DNA from: CAWHBO01 sp963827735
GTDB lineage: Bacteria; Patescibacteriota; Patescibacteriia; Patescibacteriales; UBA12075
Assembly (NCBI GenBank): GCA_963827735.1
Contig: CAWHBO010000003.1
Span: 422,945-486,944 of the forward strand
Reading direction: 5' to 3'
DNA length: 64,000 bases
The notes beneath the pieces are model-generated. The model saw nothing but the letters and a program-made list of their open reading frames with translations. It was not told where the DNA came from and ran no database searches. The translations under genes and the position numbers were made by a program. This document shows, piece by piece, positions 41,243 through 49,007 of the stretch. Within the stretch, counting starts at the first letter, position 1. The number at the start of each line of letters is the position of its first letter.

Positions 41243-42541
41243 TTAGAGTTTGCTCTTATCTAATACAAAAATAAATTCTTTACCAACAATTTTCTTTATT
41301 ATTATTTTTTTATTTGTAAGAGATAAGAGGTCGGCTCTGGCCGTCGCATAGGTTACACCATAAGATGTTTTTATTTCTTTGATGGTGAACAATTTATCTG
41401 GCTCTTGTCTGAATTTTCTTACGATATCAATTTGCCTTACGTTTAGTCCAAGTTTCTCATCAATAATATTTCTGATTTCTTTCTGCTCTTTTTGTTTGTC
41501 CTTTATATATTTTAAGAGATCATTTAATGAGTCGTCTATGCACTCAATGTTGTACTTTATAAAATATGTCAGATCCAGCTCGTCATATTCGGAATATAGA
41601 TACGCCAAATCGTATTCTTTTCTGGATCTGACAATCCTGCGTGATACTGCCAGATATTCAAATAGCCAGTAGCCGCGAGAAAGCATATACCAATAAAAAA
41701 TGCTTCTTGCAGTTCTGCCATTGCCGTCATTGAATGGATGAATATATCCGATAAGGAAATGGATAATAATCCCTTTTATAATCGGGTGAACGAAGTCTTC
41801 GCTTTCGCTGTTGGCAAACCGGCATAATTCATCAATTAGATTCGGGATTTTTTTAAAATCAGGCGGTATATGGGCGATTTTATCTGATTCAATGCCATCA
41901 CTGACAACAATGTCGTTGTTATCACGAAAAGCGCCTTCGTCGACTTTGTTGTCTAAAGTTTCTTTGGTAACTATTTTTTGGATATCTAATAAGAATTGAG
42001 GCGTTAATTCGAGATTTTTTCTTTCGCTTATTTCTTCCATCGCTATAAAGTTGTTCAAGATCATTTTTTCCGATCTATTTTTTGGTTTTCTCTTTTCTCT
42101 CAGCATTTCTTTAGCGACTTTTCTTGTGGTAGCCGCCCCTTCAATCATGCTTGAAGCGATAGCTTCTTCCATTAAAGAAGAAATGATGTACTTTTCTTCG
42201 AGACCCAGGGCGCTGGTCTGAGAAGCGATATTCCCAGCCAGCTGCTTGTCAAAATAATGCAACTTCCGGCTTATTTCCGAAAGCAGGCAATACTTAAGTT
42301 TAATTTGTTTATATGCGCAGTTTTGTTCTTTGCCGTCTCGCATAAGCTTCATTACCACCCAAACTGCTTCTCGCTGATTCGAATTTTTAATTCTATGTTT
42401 CAATTCCGACCAGTATAAATATTTTTTGTTATATTCCAAAACCATTGCAAAAAGACCGGGATCAGTCAGGGTGTTTAACACTTTCTCCTTTTTATTTTTA
42501 AATAGTTCTTTCCACTGCGGAGATTTTTCTGGAAGTCTCAT
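41243..42541 (-). CDS. Fic-domain protein (AMPylase family) with C-terminal winged helix
   Basis: A 432-residue protein. An N-terminal helical region contains the class II inhibitory motif SSMIEG within EAIASSMIEGAATTR near residue 130. The Fic core has the catalytic HPFNDGNGRTARS near residue 265. A C-terminal winged-helix segment (VRQIDIVRKF ... TYATARADLLSLTNKKII) suggests DNA-binding autoregulation. It would transfer AMP from ATP to target proteins. The frame opens with a TTG at 42559; the ATG at 42541 is preferred because the earlier start overlaps a perfect inverted repeat. Confidence 0.93.
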   Translation of the reverse strand: MRLPEKSPQWKELFKNKKEKVLNTLTDPGLFAMVLEYNKKYLYWSELKHRIKNSNQREAVWVVMKLMRDGKEQNCAYKQIKLKYCLLSEISRKLHYFDKQLAGNIASQTSALGLEEKYIISSLMEEAIASSMIEGAATTRKVAKEMLREKRKPKNRSEKMILNNFIAMEEISERKNLELTPQFLLDIQKIVTKETLDNKVDEGAFRDNNDIVVSDGIESDKIAHIPPDFKKIPNLIDELCRFANSESEDFVHPIIKGIIIHFLIGYIHPFNDGNGRTARSIFYWYMLSRGYWLFEYLAVSRRIVRSRKEYDLAYLYSEYDELDLTYFIKYNIECIDDSLNDLLKYIKDKQKEQKEIRNIIDEKLGLNVRQIDIVRKFRQEPDKLFTIKEIKTSYGVTYATARADLLSLTNKKIIIKKIVGKEFIFVLDKSKL

Positions 42542-42552
42542 ATTATTATAAA

Positions 42553-42577
42553 GTATCAATTTAATACAAATTGATAC
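42553..42577 (-). promoter_or_regulatory. Inverted-repeat operator upstream of fic
   Basis: GTATCAATTT-AATAC-AAATTGATAC, a perfect 10-bp inverted repeat, lies 12 bases upstream of the preferred fic ATG. A further GTATCAATTT half-site is at 42688-42697. Binding by the Fic protein's own winged-helix domain is a reasonable hypothesis. Confidence 0.6.
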
Positions 42578-42755
42578 ATGTTGTTATTTGCTAAAAAATA
42601 TTATATTTAATGTTGGCAATTATTTTGTTAACAATTTTAGTATATTTCTACATTAACATGTGAAAAATAAAAAGTCAATAATAAAATGTATCAATTTTTT
42701 ACTTATTAATACATTTTTTAAAGATTAAAACATGTGAGTGGTTTTTCTTCAAAAC

Positions 42756-42784
42756 AAAAACGAGCATTTAAATGCTCGTTTTTG
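42756..42784. terminator. Bidirectional terminator before tRNA-His
   Basis: AAAAACGAGCATTT and AAATGCTCGTTTTT form a perfect palindrome with A and T runs. Confidence 0.85.
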
Positions 42785-42794
42785 TTATTTAATG

Positions 42795-42867
42795 GGTGGC
42801 TACTGGGAATCGAACCCAGATCATCGGGACCACAACCCGATGTACTAACCGCTGTACTATAGCCACC
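42795..42867 (-). tRNA. tRNA-His (GTG)
   Basis: Minus-strand cloverleaf. Acceptor GTGGCTA pairs with TAGCCAC, with the extra G at -1 opposite a C discriminator typical of tRNA-His. The anticodon loop TTGTGGT gives GTG. The T arm is CTGGG-TTCGATT-CCCAG. CCA is not encoded. Confidence 0.95.
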
Positions 42868-42883
42868 ATAGGCCGCTTGCGCG

Positions 42884-42925
42884 GAAATTCCAAATTTCAA
42901 AAACCAAATTTCAAACAAATTGATT
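42884..42925. repeat. AAATTCCAAATTTC-type short repeat
   Basis: Imperfect repeats of AAATTTCAAA/AAATTCC between the methyltransferase stop and tRNA-His. They match the heptamer-like repeat family seen at 4706, 44938 and 62374. Confidence 0.45.
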
Positions 42926-42935
42926 CAAATTGTCC

Positions 42936-43484
42936 CTATCTCTTAACGCGATAAAAATATATTTTGCCGCGATTGGGGGTGATCTCAATGACTTTTTCCG
43001 GCTCCATGTTGGGGACGGTGAAACTGTTGCTGATGATCTGCGCGCCATCTTTAAGCTCAGAGACGAATTTCGGTTCCAAATCTTTCATACTTTTTACGTT
43101 CAGATAGCAATAAACCAAATCCGCATCGCTCAAATTGACCTTGAAATAATTGGTCTTGAGCAGTTTCATTTTTGCCCGGTAAAAACTGTTTTGGATTTGC
43201 CCCAAAAGATATGGGAAAAAAGAATATTCTACTCCGGTAAGAATTGCATTCGGATATTTTTTTCTCATGGATAAAAGAAAAGGCGCTTTACCGCATCCCA
43301 ATTCAACCACATTCGCGTTATTTTCCAATTTTATCTCATCCAGTATGCGGCCGATGATCTTCCGGTTGGTGGAAATAAAAGGCGCAAAGCCGCGGAAGGT
43401 GATGTTATAAAACTGAATCATCAAAAGAATCATCACGGCAAACAAAATCGTTAACAACAAGATGTTGAAATATACTTCTATCAT
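42936..43484 (-). CDS. Membrane-anchored class I methyltransferase
   Basis: A 182-residue protein. An N-terminal transmembrane helix (about residues 8-28) is followed by a Rossmann methyltransferase core with motif I VVELGCGKAPFLLSM near residue 60, LTGVEYSFFPYLL (motif II) and ADLVYCYLNVKSM (motif IV). This layout resembles the FAM173/ATPSC-KMT protein-lysine methyltransferase family, so a membrane protein could be the target. The gene lies between two tRNA genes on the same strand. Confidence 0.85.
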   Translation of the reverse strand: MIEVYFNILLLTILFAVMILLMIQFYNITFRGFAPFISTNRKIIGRILDEIKLENNANVVELGCGKAPFLLSMRKKYPNAILTGVEYSFFPYLLGQIQNSFYRAKMKLLKTNYFKVNLSDADLVYCYLNVKSMKDLEPKFVSELKDGAQIISNSFTVPNMEPEKVIEITPNRGKIYFYRVKR

Positions 43485-43558
43485 ATATTTTTGTTTATAA
43501 ATGATGCTAAATCAATTATATCTGTTATGCAAAGGTTTCGCAAATTGTGAAAAGGGTG

Positions 43559-43630
43559 TGCGCCCAGGGGGAATCGAACCCTCATAACCAGCTTAGAAGG
43601 CTGGTGTTCTATCCATTGAACTATGAGCGC
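43559..43630 (-). tRNA. tRNA-Arg (TCT)
   Basis: Minus-strand cloverleaf. Acceptor GCGCTCA pairs with TGGGCGC (one G-T pair). The D stem is GTTC/GAAC. The anticodon stem CCAGC/GCTGG with loop CTTCTAA gives TCT. The T arm is GAGGG-TTCGATT-CCCCC (one wobble). CCA is not encoded. Confidence 0.94.
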
Positions 43631-43737
43631 AATTTTTGAAAGTTTATAAAAAAATATGCTAACAAAAAGTCAGCAGTGAGTTTAATATAGCAAAAAGAGT
43701 CTAAAATGTCAATTTGCGGCTACCACGCAAAAACCGC

Positions 43738-43766
43738 TTGCAAAATACAATTGATTATGCTATGGT
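43738..43766 (+). promoter_or_regulatory. rpsO promoter
   Basis: TTGCAA (43738-43743) and TATGGT (43761-43766) have 17-base spacing. The 5' leader to rpsO is about 105 nt and could hold an S15 regulatory site, which was not identified. Confidence 0.6.
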
Positions 43767-43876
43767 TTATGCGAACTGCCAAGACATTTTTGATGTTTTG
43801 GGGTTAAAAATTTATTAAATAAACGACCCTTTCTTGGTTGCGGCATTGGTCCGTTTCTCGGTTGGGGAAAAAAAAC

Positions 43877-44269
43877 ATGTTAGACAAAAAAGAGAAGCAA
43901 AAAATCATCAACAAGTTTAAGACCCATGAGAATGACACCGGGTCTTCCAATGTGCAGATTGCCATTTTAACAGCGGAAATTGAAGAGCTGTCGGAGCATT
44001 TGAAACAGCACAAGCATGATCATTCATCCCGCCGAGGATTGCTTAAAAAAGTCGGAGAGCGCAGAAAGCTTCTGAAGTATTTGCAGAAGGAAAATGAAGA
44101 AGCGTTCAAGGAGCTTGCCACCAAGTTAAAATTAAAGATCGCCAAGAAGATGGTGGACGAAGAAGAAGAGAGAAAACGCATCGCCGAAGAAGAAATCAGA
44201 AAATCCATGGAAGAAGAGAACGAAGAAGAGGAAGAAATTGTCCCCGAGGTCAAAGAAGATGAAGAATAA
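43877..44269 (+). CDS. rpsO: 30S ribosomal protein S15 with acidic C-terminal extension
   Basis: S15 binds 16S rRNA early in 30S assembly. The canonical 89-residue core is present (INKFKTHENDTGSSNVQIA, LTAEIEELSEHLKQHKHDHSSRRGLLKKVGERRKLLKYL). It is extended by about 40 extra residues rich in glutamate (EEEERKRIAEEE ... EVKEDEE), which is unusual for S15. The ATG at 43877 is chosen over an in-frame start 13 codons upstream because the S15 N-terminus begins there. Confidence 0.95.
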   Translation: MLDKKEKQKIINKFKTHENDTGSSNVQIAILTAEIEELSEHLKQHKHDHSSRRGLLKKVGERRKLLKYLQKENEEAFKELATKLKLKIAKKMVDEEEERKRIAEEEIRKSMEEENEEEEEIVPEVKEDEE

Positions 44270-44283
44270 AAGCTTATAGATAC

Positions 44284-44317
44284 TTTTCAAACCTTGCAAG
44301 CGGCAGGGTTTGAAAAA
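44284..44317 (+). terminator. rpsO terminator with alternative pairing
   Basis: CAAACCTTGC-AAGCG-GCAGGGTTTG forms a 10-bp stem (with a G-T pair). A second segment TTGCAAGGTTT (44320-44330), which abuts the next start codon, can pair with the same left arm, so two exclusive hairpins are possible. Confidence 0.65.
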
Positions 44318-44331
44318 ATTTGCAAGGTTTT

Positions 44332-44832
44332 ATGATAAAACACAAAGATCAAAGAGTGGCTGTTTTGGTGGATGTCTCCAACATGTACCATTCAGCCAAA
44401 AATTTGTACCGCAAGCGCGTCAATTATAAAGAGGTGCTTAAAAGCGCGGTCGCCGGAAGAAAACTTATCCGCGCGACAGCTTATGTGATACATACGGAAT
44501 CGGAAGAAGAGACGCCGTTTTTTGAAGCGCTTTCCCAGCAAGGCTTTGAGGTCAAGATGAAAGATTTGCAGATTTTCGCCGGCGGACAGAAGAAAGCCGA
44601 CTGGGATGTGGGCATTGCTATGGACGCGATCAAGATTGCCTCCAAAGTTGACGTGGTGGTGATCGTATCCGGAGACGGAGACTATCTTCCCCTGCTTTCA
44701 TACATTCAGAACGCTTCCGGGTGCCTGGTGGAAGTTGCCGCGTTCAGACAAACGACATCTTCAAAACTCATTGAAGAGGCTGATGATTTCATAAACCTAA
44801 GCGAAGACGAAAGTTATTTGTTAAAATATTAA
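44332..44832 (+). CDS. NYN-domain (PIN-like) ribonuclease, LabA/DUF88 family
   Basis: A 166-residue PIN-like nuclease fold. Acidic active-site residues appear in VLVDVSNMYHS, DWDVGIAMDAIK and IVSGDGDYLPLL, the three conserved Asp clusters of NYN domains. It is predicted to cleave or process RNA; the target is unknown. Neighbours are ribosomal S15 upstream and PNPase downstream, which fits an RNA-processing context. The frame opens at 44320, but the ATG at 44332 is equally possible. Confidence 0.88.
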   Translation: MIKHKDQRVAVLVDVSNMYHSAKNLYRKRVNYKEVLKSAVAGRKLIRATAYVIHTESEEETPFFEALSQQGFEVKMKDLQIFAGGQKKADWDVGIAMDAIKIASKVDVVVIVSGDGDYLPLLSYIQNASGCLVEVAAFRQTTSSKLIEEADDFINLSEDESYLLKY

Positions 44833-44837
44833 TTAAT

Positions 44838-44900
44838 TTGGCCGCAGGTTATACAGTACTCGTGGGGTTGTTCCACAGAGTCCTTTAATCCCGCGGCCAA
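44838..44900 (+). promoter_or_regulatory. Long nested hairpin in the pnp leader
   Basis: TTGGCCGC (44838-44845) pairs with GCGGCCAA (44893-44900). Inside, AGG pairs with CCT and ACTC-GTGG-GGTTGTT-CCAC-A-GAGT forms the apical stem. It lacks a following T-run, so it is not a plain terminator. In E. coli a leader stem of pnp is cut by RNase III and degraded by PNPase as autoregulation; a similar role here is inference. Confidence 0.55.
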
Positions 44901-44937
44901 GAAAGAAAAGAAATTATCAATATTCGTGTGTTCATTT

Positions 44938-45045
44938 AAAATTCCAAAAAACAAATAAAAATCAAATTCAAAATTCAAAAAAATTGATTAGAATTTTGTA
45001 ATTTGATTTTTGAATTTATTTGATATTTGGAGTTTGAAATTTGGG
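44938..45045. repeat. AT-rich imperfect inverted repeat of ATTCCAAA/TTTGGA-type units
   Basis: Runs of CAAATT/AATTTG hexamers are arranged as an imperfect palindrome between the nested hairpin and pnp. They are related in sequence style to the repeats at 42884 and 62374. Confidence 0.5.
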
Positions 45046-45083
45046 ATTTAAAGATCAACTTGAATTTGGTAATATAAAAATTT

Positions 45084-47360
45084 ATGTCGAATAATGAAAA
45101 GACATTTACAACGGAGTGGCTGGGCCGCACTCTCACAATCAAAACCGGCAAGCTTGCCAAACAGGCAGATGCAGCGGTCACCGTTCAATACGGCGATACC
45201 GTTGTTTTGGGTACCGTCGTACAGTCCAAGTATGATCGGGAAGGAATTGATTTTTTCCCGTTGATGGTGGACTTTGAAGAAAAGCTTTACGCCGCCGGAA
45301 TCATCAAAGGCTCCCGCTGGGTCAAGCGCGAAGGAAAACCGACAGATGAGTCGGTTCTTTCCGGACGCATGGTTGATCGTTCAATCAGGCCGCTTTTTGA
45401 CGACAGTTCAAGAAAAGAAGTGCAAGTCGTGCTGACGGTCCTTTCCGCTGATCAGGAGAATGATCATGATATCGTCGCGATTGTCGCCGCTTCAGCCGCG
45501 CTTTCAATTTCCAACGTAAAATGGGCCGGACCGATCGGCGGCATCCGCGTGGGGAGAATCGCGGGGCAATTCGTTTTTAACCCGACATACGCTGAAAGGC
45601 TGGAATCTGATTTGGATCTGATCGTTGCCGGAACGGAAAACAAATCCATCATGATTGAAGCCGGAGGAAAAGAAATCAAAGAAGATGACATGTATGAGGC
45701 AATCCTGGCCGGTCAGAAAGAAATGCAGCCTATCATCAAGCTTATCAAAGATCTGTCCGCGCAGGTTGAGAAAAAAGCGGCGGCAGAAATTGAACCGAGA
45801 AAAAGCGTTGAAGAGCAGGAATCAGAAAAGCATAAAGCGGCCTTGGTTGTTAAAGCTGAGGAATGGCTTAAACAGAATGTCAACAAAATTTTGTTTGATA
45901 AATCATATTATTCAAAAGGTGAAAGAAAATTGGCAGTGGAAGAGATTAAAAATCAACTGGATGAATTTTTATTCAGCGAGAGTATCGGCAAGGACCTGAG
46001 GCATTATGCGATCGGCAACACCGTTGACGCCGCCATTGATTCTGAAGTGAGCAGAGAAATCATTGAGAATGAAAGGCGCGTTGACGGCCGCAAATTGACT
46101 GAGATCAGAAAATTGGAAGCCGATGTCAACATCCTGCCAAGAAATCACGGAGCCGGACTTTTCTCGCGCGGCGAAACCCAGGTCATGTCAATCGTGACTT
46201 TGGGAGCGGCCGGGCTTGCGCAAACCTTGGAAGGAATTGAAGGAACGAGCGAAAAAAGATTCATGCATCACTATAATTTCCCGGCTTTTTCAGTGGGCGA
46301 ATCCAAACCAAACAGGGGACCAAGCAGGAGAGATATCGGACACGGCGCTTTGGCCGAAAAAGCTTTGGAGCCGATGATTCCGTGCAAAGAAGACTTTCCG
46401 TATACGATCCGCGTCGTTTCTGAAACGCTTGGATCAAACGGTTCATCCTCCATGGGCTCAACTTGCGCTTCAACTTTGGCGCTGATGCACGCCGGTGTGC
46501 CGATCAAGAAACCGGTGGCCGGCGTTGCCATCGGACTGGCGTCCAACGACGACATGAGCAAATGGAAAGTGCTTACCGACATCCAGGATCTGGAAGACGG
46601 GAAAGGCGGAATGGATTTTAAGGTTACCGGCACCAAGGACGGCATCACTGCCATCCAGCTTGATACAAAAACGAACGGACTGGTTCCGGAAATCATCAAG
46701 CAGGCTTTGAAGCAGGCTTATGAAGGCCGATTGGAAATCCTCAAGGTTATGCTGGAAGCGATTCCGGAGCCCAACAAAGAGCTTTCCCCATATGCGCCAA
46801 GAATCACGAGCTTTCATATCAACCCGGAAAAAATTCGCGAAGTTATCGGCACCGGCGGAAAAGTCATCAACGAGATCATTGCTGCTTGTGAAGTGGAGAT
46901 TGACATTGATGATGATGGGCTCGTCATGGTTTGCGGCACGAACGCAGAGAATGCGGCCAAGGCCGTCAAGTGGATCCAGGACATCGTCCGTGAATTTGAG
47001 GCAGGGGAAGTGTTTACCGGAAAAGTGGTGCGCATGCTGGATTTTGGCGCTTTCGTGGAACTGGTTTCCGGACGCGACGGCATGGTCCATGTTTCCGAAC
47101 TGGCTCCTTACCGCGTCGGCAAACCTTCTGATTTCTTTGAGATCGGCGACATTGTTACGGTCAAGATCAAAGAGATTGACGACCAGGGACGCGTGAACTT
47201 GACCATGAAAGGACTGTCTGAAAACGAGAAGTTTTGGAAGGAAGAAAAAGGCAAAGATTCAGGCGGCGGATTCGGCGGCGGACGATTCAACGACCGCAAG
47301 CCGGGCGGATATAACAACCATGGAAGAGATGACAGGAGAGGCGGAGGAGGAAGAAGATAA
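45084..47360 (+). CDS. pnp: Polyribonucleotide nucleotidyltransferase (PNPase)
   Basis: Phosphorolytic 3'-5' exoribonuclease, 758 residues. Two RNase PH domains (first from about residue 10, second from about 325 with RVDGRKLTEIRKLEADV and the catalytic ETLGSNGSSSMGSTCAST stretch) flank a helical linker. A KH domain (REVIGTGGKVINEI) and an S1 domain (FTGKVVRMLDFGAFVEL) follow. A glycine/arginine-rich tail (GGGFGGGRFNDRK ... GGGRR) ends the protein and may add RNA binding. It is monocistronic with its own leader and terminator. Confidence 0.98.
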   Translation: MSNNEKTFTTEWLGRTLTIKTGKLAKQADAAVTVQYGDTVVLGTVVQSKYDREGIDFFPLMVDFEEKLYAAGIIKGSRWVKREGKPTDESVLSGRMVDRSIRPLFDDSSRKEVQVVLTVLSADQENDHDIVAIVAASAALSISNVKWAGPIGGIRVGRIAGQFVFNPTYAERLESDLDLIVAGTENKSIMIEAGGKEIKEDDMYEAILAGQKEMQPIIKLIKDLSAQVEKKAAAEIEPRKSVEEQESEKHKAALVVKAEEWLKQNVNKILFDKSYYSKGERKLAVEEIKNQLDEFLFSESIGKDLRHYAIGNTVDAAIDSEVSREIIENERRVDGRKLTEIRKLEADVNILPRNHGAGLFSRGETQVMSIVTLGAAGLAQTLEGIEGTSEKRFMHHYNFPAFSVGESKPNRGPSRRDIGHGALAEKALEPMIPCKEDFPYTIRVVSETLGSNGSSSMGSTCASTLALMHAGVPIKKPVAGVAIGLASNDDMSKWKVLTDIQDLEDGKGGMDFKVTGTKDGITAIQLDTKTNGLVPEIIKQALKQAYEGRLEILKVMLEAIPEPNKELSPYAPRITSFHINPEKIREVIGTGGKVINEIIAACEVEIDIDDDGLVMVCGTNAENAAKAVKWIQDIVREFEAGEVFTGKVVRMLDFGAFVELVSGRDGMVHVSELAPYRVGKPSDFFEIGDIVTVKIKEIDDQGRVNLTMKGLSENEKFWKEEKGKDSGGGFGGGRFNDRKPGGYNNHGRDDRRGGGGRR

Positions 47361-47376
47361 CACAGAATAATATAAC

Positions 47377-47406
47377 AAAAAAGGCGACTTCTCTGTCGCC
47401 TTTTTT
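47377..47406 (+). terminator. pnp terminator
   Basis: AAAAAAGGCGAC-TTCTCT-GTCGCCTTTTTT, a 12-bp perfect stem. Confidence 0.92.
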
Positions 47407-47456
47407 GTTATATTATTCTATGTTGTTTTTTGCTATAATTGAATGTATAAAGCTTT

Positions 47457-48482
47457 ATGAAAACCATCTTTACCCGCTCAAAATTTAATCCGATACTTCG
47501 CCCCAATCCAGACGTGGAATGGGAGAATTTTAAGGTGTATAATCCGGGAGCAATTTATGAGAGCGGGAAGTATCACATATTTTACCGTGCGGTAGGGAAG
47601 GGCGATGACTGGCATTCCAGCATCGGGCAGGCGGTGTCTGGTGATGGAGAAAATTTTGTAAGAATGCCTGAGCCGGCGCTGGTCCGCGAAAATGCTGCGG
47701 AAAAACGGGGGTTGGAAGATCCGCGGGTGACGAAGATTGATGATACGTTTTATATGGCTTATGCCGCTTTTGACGGCGTTTCGCCTCGGCTTTCCATCGC
47801 CACGTCAAAAGACTTGAAGACGTGGAAGAAACAGGGCGCCGCCCTCAAAGATTTTAAATTTGAAAATAACGGCGGGGTATTTTTGAAATGGCAGGATGGC
47901 AAATTCATTAAAAAAACCAAGGTCGGGGAGTGGTCAAAGTCCGGAGGAATTTTTCCCAAAAAAATCAATGGAAAATATTGGATGATGTTCGGGGAATATA
48001 CAATTTGGCTGGCTGCTTCAGATGATCTGATTGTTTGGAACGTGATTTCTGCTCCAATGGTTGAAAGCCGTTCTGAAAAATATTTTGACTCAGCTTTTGT
48101 GGAAATGGGGCCGCCGCCCATTGAAACCGAAAAAGGCTGGCTTGTCCTGTATCACGGCATTGACTCAAACGCTGTGTATCGCATCGGTTTTCTCCTGCTT
48201 GATTTTGAAAATCCGCAAAAGATTTTGTTCCGTTCAACTGAACCGATCTTTGAGGCGGAAGAACCGTATGAGTTTTCCGGCCTGATTGATATCTTGCCCG
48301 GAGGAATTGGGGGGCTTCAGCAGATTCAAAAATTGAAAGATGAGCATAAGCCGCCGACTGTGGTGTTTTGCCCGGGCGCGGTTTTGAAAGATGGAATTTT
48401 GAGGATATTTTACGGAGCCGGGGATGATGTGATTTGTACAGCCACGGCGAGAATTGAAGATATCTTAAAGTTAGTGGTATAA
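47457..48482 (+). CDS. Glycoside hydrolase family 130 protein (mannoside phosphorylase/hydrolase type)
   Basis: A 341-residue five-bladed beta-propeller enzyme. GH130 features are NPGAIYESGKYHIFYRAVG near residue 29, GLEDPRVTKIDDTFYMAYAAFDG with the conserved acid, SGGIFPKKINGKYWMMFGE, GPPPIETEKGWLVLYHG and the late FCPGAVLKDGILRIFYGAGD. The family acts on beta-mannosides, often by phosphorolysis. No carbohydrate transport or synthesis genes are adjacent, so the substrate stays open. Confidence 0.9.
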   Translation: MKTIFTRSKFNPILRPNPDVEWENFKVYNPGAIYESGKYHIFYRAVGKGDDWHSSIGQAVSGDGENFVRMPEPALVRENAAEKRGLEDPRVTKIDDTFYMAYAAFDGVSPRLSIATSKDLKTWKKQGAALKDFKFENNGGVFLKWQDGKFIKKTKVGEWSKSGGIFPKKINGKYWMMFGEYTIWLAASDDLIVWNVISAPMVESRSEKYFDSAFVEMGPPPIETEKGWLVLYHGIDSNAVYRIGFLLLDFENPQKILFRSTEPIFEAEEPYEFSGLIDILPGGIGGLQQIQKLKDEHKPPTVVFCPGAVLKDGILRIFYGAGDDVICTATARIEDILKLVV

Positions 48483-48498
48483 GCTTTACTTTGTCGCT

Positions 48499-48596
48499 GA
48501 TTTTTTGCCTGATACCTAATTTTTCTTTCCGTCTACGCCATTTCTTGAAATTAAAGAGCAGACCTCCAAGAAAAATTAGGTATCAGGCAAAAAATC
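48499..48596. repeat. 98-bp palindrome with 29-bp perfect arms
   Basis: 48499-48527 is the exact reverse complement of 48568-48596, with a 40-base centre. AAGCTT flanks continue partial pairing outward (48481-48486 and 48602-48607). The centre contains TTTCTTGAAATTAA, similar to the arm-core junction of elements C and D, but the TTACGAAC core is absent. No gene is inside. Confidence 0.75.
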
Positions 48597-48647
48597 TAAG
48601 CAAGCTTGGCTTTAATGGTTTTGCTACATATCTTTTATTGTTTAACG

Positions 48648-48676
48648 AAAAACGTCCCGCCGTGCGGGACGTTTTT
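48648..48676. terminator. Bidirectional terminator
   Basis: AAAAACGTCCCGC-CGT-GCGGGACGTTTTT, a 13-bp perfect stem, downstream of the minus-strand 40-aa gene. Confidence 0.9.
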
Positions 48677-48703
48677 AAAATATGCGAATTTGGTATTTTG
48701 CTC

Positions 48704-48826
48704 TTATCCAAGGAAAAGGGTAAAGGCAAAAAACGCTACTGCGTAAATTGAGGCGACCGTGTATCCGAAATCTGAATTTAACAGATGCGGATGCACAACT
48801 TTTTGGATTTGTTCGTTGTTTTCCAT
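48704..48826 (-). CDS. 40-residue small membrane protein
   Basis: A short ORF with a polar N-terminus (MENNEQIQKVVHPHLL) and one hydrophobic helix (ASIYAVAFFAFTLFLG). It is supported by a near-perfect promoter (48900-48928) and a terminator on either side, which makes it a defined transcription unit. No family was recognised. Confidence 0.55.
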   Translation of the reverse strand: MENNEQIQKVVHPHLLNSDFGYTVASIYAVAFFAFTLFLG

Positions 48827-48858
48827 ACTTTTTTGTTTTTATTTTTATTTTTAAATAT

Positions 48859-48887
48859 AAAAAAAGGCATTTTTGAGGCCTTTTTTT
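48859..48887 (-). terminator. Promoter-proximal terminator hairpin of the 40-aa gene
   Basis: On the minus strand, AAAAAAAGGC-CTCAAAAAT-GCCTTTTTTT lies only a few bases after the expected transcription start and before the gene. It could attenuate it, or end upstream plus-strand transcription. Confidence 0.65.
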
Positions 48888-48899
48888 ACGTATGTTTAA

Positions 48900-48928
48900 A
48901 GTATAGCACAAAATAAGGGAAAAGTCAA
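48900..48928 (-). promoter_or_regulatory. Promoter of the 40-aa membrane protein gene
   Basis: On the minus strand, TTGACT (48923-48928) and TATACT (48900-48905) have 17-base spacing. The start TTGACTTTTCCC matches the leader-module promoters further right. Confidence 0.8.
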
Positions 48929-48954
48929 TGAGGGCTTAGATTGGGCAAAAAGAA

Positions 48955-48984
48955 AAGGGGCGGCTTTTGTAAGCTGGCCCCCTT
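48955..48984 (-). terminator. pyr operon terminator
   Basis: On the minus strand, AAGGGGG-CCA-GCTT-ACAA-AAGC-CG-CCCCTT is followed by TTCTTTTT, 25 bases after pyrE. Confidence 0.8.
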
Positions 48985-49007
48985 ATGTGTAAAAAAGGAC
49001 GTTTATT

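Noticed and set aside
46470..47090. 206-residue minus-strand ORF antisense to pnp
   Set aside because: Shadow of the PNPase gene; composition and lack of motifs indicate no real protein.
48491..48751. 86-residue plus-strand ORF
   Set aside because: It runs through the perfect 98-bp palindrome and a terminator; no coding signals.
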